From: Rhodosporidiobolus odoratus
Taxonomy: Eukaryota > Basidiomycota > Microbotryomycetes > Sporidiobolales > Sporidiobolaceae
NCBI GenBank assembly: GCA_034387635.1
Contig: JAOANU010000028.1
Span: 1-64,000, forward strand
DNA: 64,000 nucleotides
Reading direction: 5' to 3'
A program made the translations under genes and the position numbers. Below are positions 59,032 to 64,000 of this stretch, one piece after another (position 1 is the stretch's first letter; each line of letters opens with the position of its first letter). The notes beneath the pieces are model-generated. The model did no database searches. It saw nothing but the letters and a program-made list of their open reading frames with translations, and was not told the origin of the DNA.

Positions 59032-59736
59032 TTACAGCTTAACATCCTCGTCCCCGTCGCTCGAATCGCTACTATTGCTTGAGCTGGAAGAGCTGCCTGT
59101 TCGTGCAGTCGGGTCAGCGGTGAATTAGAAGAAAAGGCGGAGAACGTACCCAGCAGCCCTTTCTTTTCCTCCCTTTTCCTCTTCAGTCCGCCGCCTCCCA
59201 GACCCAGCTCGCTCAAATCCCCCCGTCCAGCCTCCGCAAAAGCTTGCATCTTCCTTGCTTGTCGGAGGAAGAAAGCGGCCATCACAGTGACGAGCAATAC
59301 CGTGAGAAAGAGGGAGAGAGCAATGGCGCCTGGTTTCTCGCGACAAAAGGTCAGCGACAGTCGGCGAGAGGACACGGGAGGACTTACTCAATTGAGCAAA
59401 GGTGAGCCCGCTGTATGCTTCTCCACTCGCGTAGCCGGCCAGGTCGGATTGTGCGCTGACGATTGCCGATGCCGCACTCTGTGTTTTCCCCACCGGTGCT
59501 GGGGCGGCAGCCACGCTACCAGTTCCGTCTGGAGTCGCCTCGCCCGCTGGTGTTGGTAGTGCAGTCTCGGCGATTACGTAGATGACCTTGTAAACGGTGG
59601 TGGTCGCGATAGGTGCGAAGGAAACAGGAGATGAGGTGGACGAAGTGGGGAGAGAGCTGGTAACAGACGAGAGGGCGAGGGAGCTTGACGTTGACCCTTC
59701 TAGCTGCTCAAGACCGAATAGTCGGGGCAGGATCAT
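59032..59736 (-). CDS. Single-pass membrane protein with acidic Ser-rich tail
   Basis: Three exons in phase give about 185 residues. The predicted outside part is Ser/Thr/Ala/Pro-rich (SSLPTSSTSSPVSFAPI), likely O-mannosylated. One transmembrane helix follows, AIALSLFLTVLLVTVMAAFF, with basic LRQARKMQ just inside. The tail has basic KRKREEKK and ends in SSSSSSSNSSDSSDGDEDVK, a strong casein-kinase-2-like acidic run. The layout matches Mid2/Wsc-type sensors, but there is no Cys-rich head. The start is doubtful. The only ATG gives MILPRLFG, which is not a signal peptide. Just upstream in the same frame is SLLLLALVLRALCDATS, which looks like one, but it is closed by TGA and has no ATG of its own. 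An unseen first exon or a sequence error could explain this. Confidence 0.65.
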
Positions 59737-61061
<1,325 letters not shown>

Positions 61062-61217
61062 GTTGCTGACTGAGGATCTACTTCTAACGGCTGCGGAGCA
61101 GTGGGCGTGAAGGCTGAAGAACAAGAAGAGAAAGAAACCACCGGCTCTTTGAAGACGTCCCGTTACGCCGCCTTCGCTGCTCTTGCCCTTAGTCTATCCT
61201 AGCATCCATAGTTCGTC
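61062..61217. promoter_or_regulatory. Divergent promoter, RPS14 / BUD20
   Basis: 156 bp between starts of a 40S protein gene and a 60S-biogenesis gene, the tightest divergent pair in the window. Joint control with ribosome production is plausible. Confidence 0.6.
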
Positions 61218-61802
61218 ATGGGTCGTAACCGCAGGTCTCGCACGCATTCCAACCCGTACGCTCACTTCCTTCCTCTCTGACATAGCTCCCGCCCCACCCA
61301 AGCTCATCACTAGCGCCCCCGCTCAACTCGACCATGCTAACGCTGCTTGGGACGTTTTGACAGCAAGAAGAATCAGGCCACCGATATCAAGACACGCCGG
61401 TATAAACGCGACATTGACCAGATTCACGAGGACATGAAGGATGGCGGCAAGCAGAAGTTCCTCGACGACTTGGCCAAGAAGGATCTTGAGGACCTACCCG
61501 GTATGTAGCAGGTCGCTCTCTGCACCATGGATCAGCTCTGACGCATTCTCTGTCTACCAGGACTCGCGCAGCACGTTTGTGTCGCCTGCTCCCGCTACTT
61601 TGCCGATGCCGTCTCTCTTCTAACTCACAACAAGGGCAAGCCGCACAAGCGTCAGCTCAAGAAGCTCGAGGAAGAGCCCTACTCGATCGAAGAGAGCCGG
61701 AGAGCCGTAGGCCTCGGCGTGGACAAGGGAGAGTACGGCAGGCGAAAAGAGGAGGAAGAAAAGGCGAGGAAGGAGGCGGAAGGGAAGATGGTCGAAGCCT
61801 GA
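61218..61802 (+). CDS. BUD20: C2H2 zinc-finger ribosome-biogenesis factor Bud20/ZNF593
   Basis: Bud20 is a shuttling factor on pre-60S particles that aids their nuclear export. Three exons join in phase. Exon 1 gives the basic start [12 protein letters not shown]; exon 2 gives [20 protein letters not shown] and [15 protein letters not shown]; exon 3 gives the zinc finger [20 protein letters not shown] then [11 protein letters not shown]. The ligands are the CxxC pair and two His spaced as in the family (H then NKGKPH). A charged helix rich in Glu, Arg and Lys ends the protein. Total length is about 137 residues, slightly shorter than yeast Bud20 but normal for the ZNF593 group. Confidence 0.91.
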
Positions 61803-63039
61803 AGGGATTCATGCTGCACCAGCGCACTAGCCGTATGCCGCAGCGGCTCCAAAGCCGCCCACTCGATACTTTCGACTCTTCCTATCCCCGGACTTGGCGG
61901 CCTCTTTCACCTTTTCCCCGTCAATTCCGCCCTCGCCGCCTCTACCGCTTACCAGTCAATTCCACCTTCGCCCACGACCACTGTCCATTCTCGCTGCCAG
62001 CCCACTCGCCACAGTCGACCTGACGCCTACCATCGCATTCAGACCTTTACTCTTTCTCCGGCTTCCGTCGCTACACGGTGTTGTTGTTTTCGGCATTCTT
62101 CCTGTACAATAGGTAGGTTGTAGAGCTGCACTTGTACCCTTATCCCCGTATTCAGGTGTAACACTATCGCGAGCAACATTGCCCGCAGATTTGCTCGCGA
62201 GCCTTTTCCGGTGCGTCGCGCATTGCCGCTATACGTCGACTCGCACAAGCAGGACTAGACCTACATTCCACTCGCTGTGTCTGCCACAGTGCGTCACTGT
62301 CGCGAGCCGACGAGGGGCAAATTACTGGTTGGGCTGCTTCTGATTTTCTCCGATGTCTCTTCGTTCTGACAACCAGCGTTGCCTTGCTTGCCTTACCGCG
62401 AAGCCGCCGTCCGCCTCTTTTCACATGTAACGACGTGAGCGATAGGTAGAGTGGGGATCCTCGTGGTCCTGCCCCGAGTGCGTCTTCTCGGCTGTCCCTG
62501 CTCGAGGAACATTTCGACTCGAGCTCCACGTGTAGCACTGGAGTCACCAAGACCTATAGGCACAAGGGGCTCACCTGTAGTGAGCTTTGATACTGTAAAC
62601 AGAGCCACAGTAACATATTGCTTGATCTGCCATTCTCGTCTTACCATTCTTGTGTGACAATGGTGCACCAGACTCGAGCTGACTCTCTCCTCCCCTACTT
62701 CGAGTCCTGGACCTTCTGCAAGTGCAATCTTGTCTCGTCGATCACGGCTTTCAGCTTTTTGTATCTTTGCGCTTTCCAATGGTCATGGCACCACACATGG
62801 TTTTTCTAGGCATGTAGTTCTTTCGCCTCTGGGTTCACCAACCAGACGAAGTCGAATGTCGAGCCTCACGGCGCACGTAACGACATATTCTTGACATACA
62901 CCTCTGCGAAGAATTGACAGGTATTTCCTCAGCAAAGTCAAGTTGACTGCGCTCACACAACCCCCATCGCGGCTCTTCCGGTCGACCGCAGCTTTGGCGT
63001 GAGAGGGACACTGAGCTGACCTTATTGTGCATCTGCAGA
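61803..63039. other. Gene-poor stretch right of BUD20
   Basis: 1.2 kb with the BUD20 3' end and no supported gene. Several short open frames on both strands lack the splice grammar and codon bias of neighbours. No tRNA or transposon feature was seen. Confidence 0.4.
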
Positions 63040-63281
63040 CCGTCTCCCTCGGCCCGAACGCCAAGGAGGGTGAGCTTGTATTCGGTGTAGCGCACATTGT
63101 GCGTATCCGTTCTGCCTCTTCCTTCTAGCAAGGCTGGTGCTCGGAGAAGCTGTAGATGGCTCCTTGCAAGGGCCTGCTGCCGTTACTACACGAGCTTCTC
63201 GCTGATCCGCAATTCGCGTTTTAGTTCGCGTCGTTCAACGACACCTTTGTTAGCGTCACCGATCTCTCGAGCTTGCGCTGA
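63040..63281 (+). pseudogene. Partial RPS14 copy, inverted and truncated
   Basis: Bases 63040-63247 are identical to the reverse complement of 60683-60890 in RPS14: all but the first base of exon 2, all 126 bp of intron 2 (63099-63224) and 23 bp of exon 3. The acceptor CAG before it is kept although the upstream intron differs. After 63247 the match decays: TTTGTTAGCGTC replaces the RPS14 sequence, then GATCTCTC is shared, and the frame ends at TGA (63279-63281) after SSLR. No exon 1 or last exon was found, so no uS11 can be made. Because an intron is retained, the copy arose through DNA, not by reverse transcription. Confidence 0.9.
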
Positions 63282-64000
63282 GCCCCCTTCAGCTCCTGCA
63301 TTTACAGTGTCCTACTCATGCGAATATGCCTTGCCTATTTGGGTCCCTCATGGCAACGATATATTTGAACTCTAAAACTTCTGTGCATCAGTCCTGACCG
63401 TTGAGGATTGCCCAAAGGTGAGGAGGCGAAGTGATAAATGGGAACAACCACCTGTGACCGCTGGCGCACGGCCTGCTGGACTCAACAGGCAGAAGACCGG
63501 CAAAAGTATGACCTTCTCAACTTGGTGTCAAGCGCTCAAGCCAACATGCTGGGTCGACAGGCTCATCTCCAGCGATAGAGCTTTGCGAATGCGGCTGGCT
63601 GTGGAAATCACACGCCTTCGATGCACTGAAGAAGCGAAACTGTGCGGAATTGCCTCGCACTTACAAACAAGAAATCATTTTCTGTTCTCGCTTGTCCAAC
63701 GCACTCGCTGCACTGACGGTGCGGGCAGTCTTGCATACTCCTGCAGGATACAGGTACGTCGCTAGGCAGTTACAAGCTAGCTTGTGCAAAGCTTGTGCTT
63801 ACGCTAACAACTGATCAGCAGGCTTCGGACCTTCGGCGGTCCAGAGATTGGCGGTCGTCTGCGGCACCTCCAGCACTAGCTCCTATAGACTGTGTATGAC
63901 CAATGTATGACACTGAACCGTTCCAGCGGTCAGGCCCAATTTTACCCGCCCAGACACGCGGTACTGTCTCTTTCCGCGGATTCAATGAAGGTCCGGTTTT
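63282..64000. other. Window-end region, no supported gene
   Basis: 719 bp to the window edge. A 115-codon open frame at 63418-63765 has no recognisable motif. A gene continuing past the edge is possible. Confidence 0.35.

Noticed and set aside
63418..63765. 115-codon plus-strand frame near the window end
   Set aside because: No motif and no visible splice or promoter context.

Overview
The window is eukaryotic nuclear DNA from a fungus. Genes are close together, and nearly all are cut by many short introns, mostly 50-130 nt. The introns share one grammar: 5' sites are usually GTGCGT or GTACGT, a GCTGAC-like branch element lies shortly before the acceptor, and the acceptor is CAG or TAG. Coding DNA is GC-rich, and proteins carry long Ser/Pro/Gln-rich disordered stretches. 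This fits a basidiomycete yeast, most likely a red yeast of the Rhodotorula/Rhodosporidium type (Pucciniomycotina). That placement is inferred from gene style, not from a marker gene. I saw no rRNA, tRNA, CRISPR array, transposase, viral gene or bacterial-type operon.

Layout from left to right. 0-12 kb: MMS2 (-), an F-BAR/RhoGAP protein (+), a membrane-anchored basic protein (-), a short-chain dehydrogenase (+) and the clamp-loader subunit DCC1 (-). 12-22 kb: a four-exon metallothionein-like gene that no single open frame reveals (-), a Ysc84/SYLF protein (-), the 2-oxoadipate dehydrogenase E1 DHTKD1 (+), an unknown multi-pass membrane protein (+) and lumazine synthase RIB4 (-). 22-37 kb: a Zds-type polarity/PP2A regulator (-), the tRNA wobble methyltransferase TRM9 (+), a DHA2-type MFS pump (+) and a vacuolar Ca2+/H+ exchanger (-). 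37-51 kb: a zinc-ribbon protein (+), checkpoint clamp HUS1 (-), NAD+ synthetase QNS1 (+), an MMT-type metal transporter (-), exocyst SEC6 (+) and a small ABM-domain protein (+). 51-64 kb: a large BRE4/FUSC-like membrane protein (+), two tandem type I membrane proteins (-), ribosomal protein RPS14 (-), the C2H2 ribosome-biogenesis factor BUD20 (+), and a gene-poor end holding an inverted broken piece of RPS14.

Most genes are independent housekeeping functions; neighbouring genes do not form one pathway. Several pairs diverge from short shared promoters: RPS14/BUD20 (156 bp, both ribosome production), MMT/SEC6 (222 bp), HUS1/QNS1 (296 bp) and the membrane protein/SDR pair (269 bp). Three genome-stability genes (MMS2, DCC1, HUS1) and three metal-handling genes (metallothionein, Ca2+/H+ exchanger, MMT transporter) occur here but are scattered.

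The most notable items are the metallothionein-like gene, the perfect 208-bp inverted duplication of RPS14 that includes a whole structured intron, and the tandem wall-sensor-like membrane proteins. I found nothing that I could defend as a new multi-gene system.
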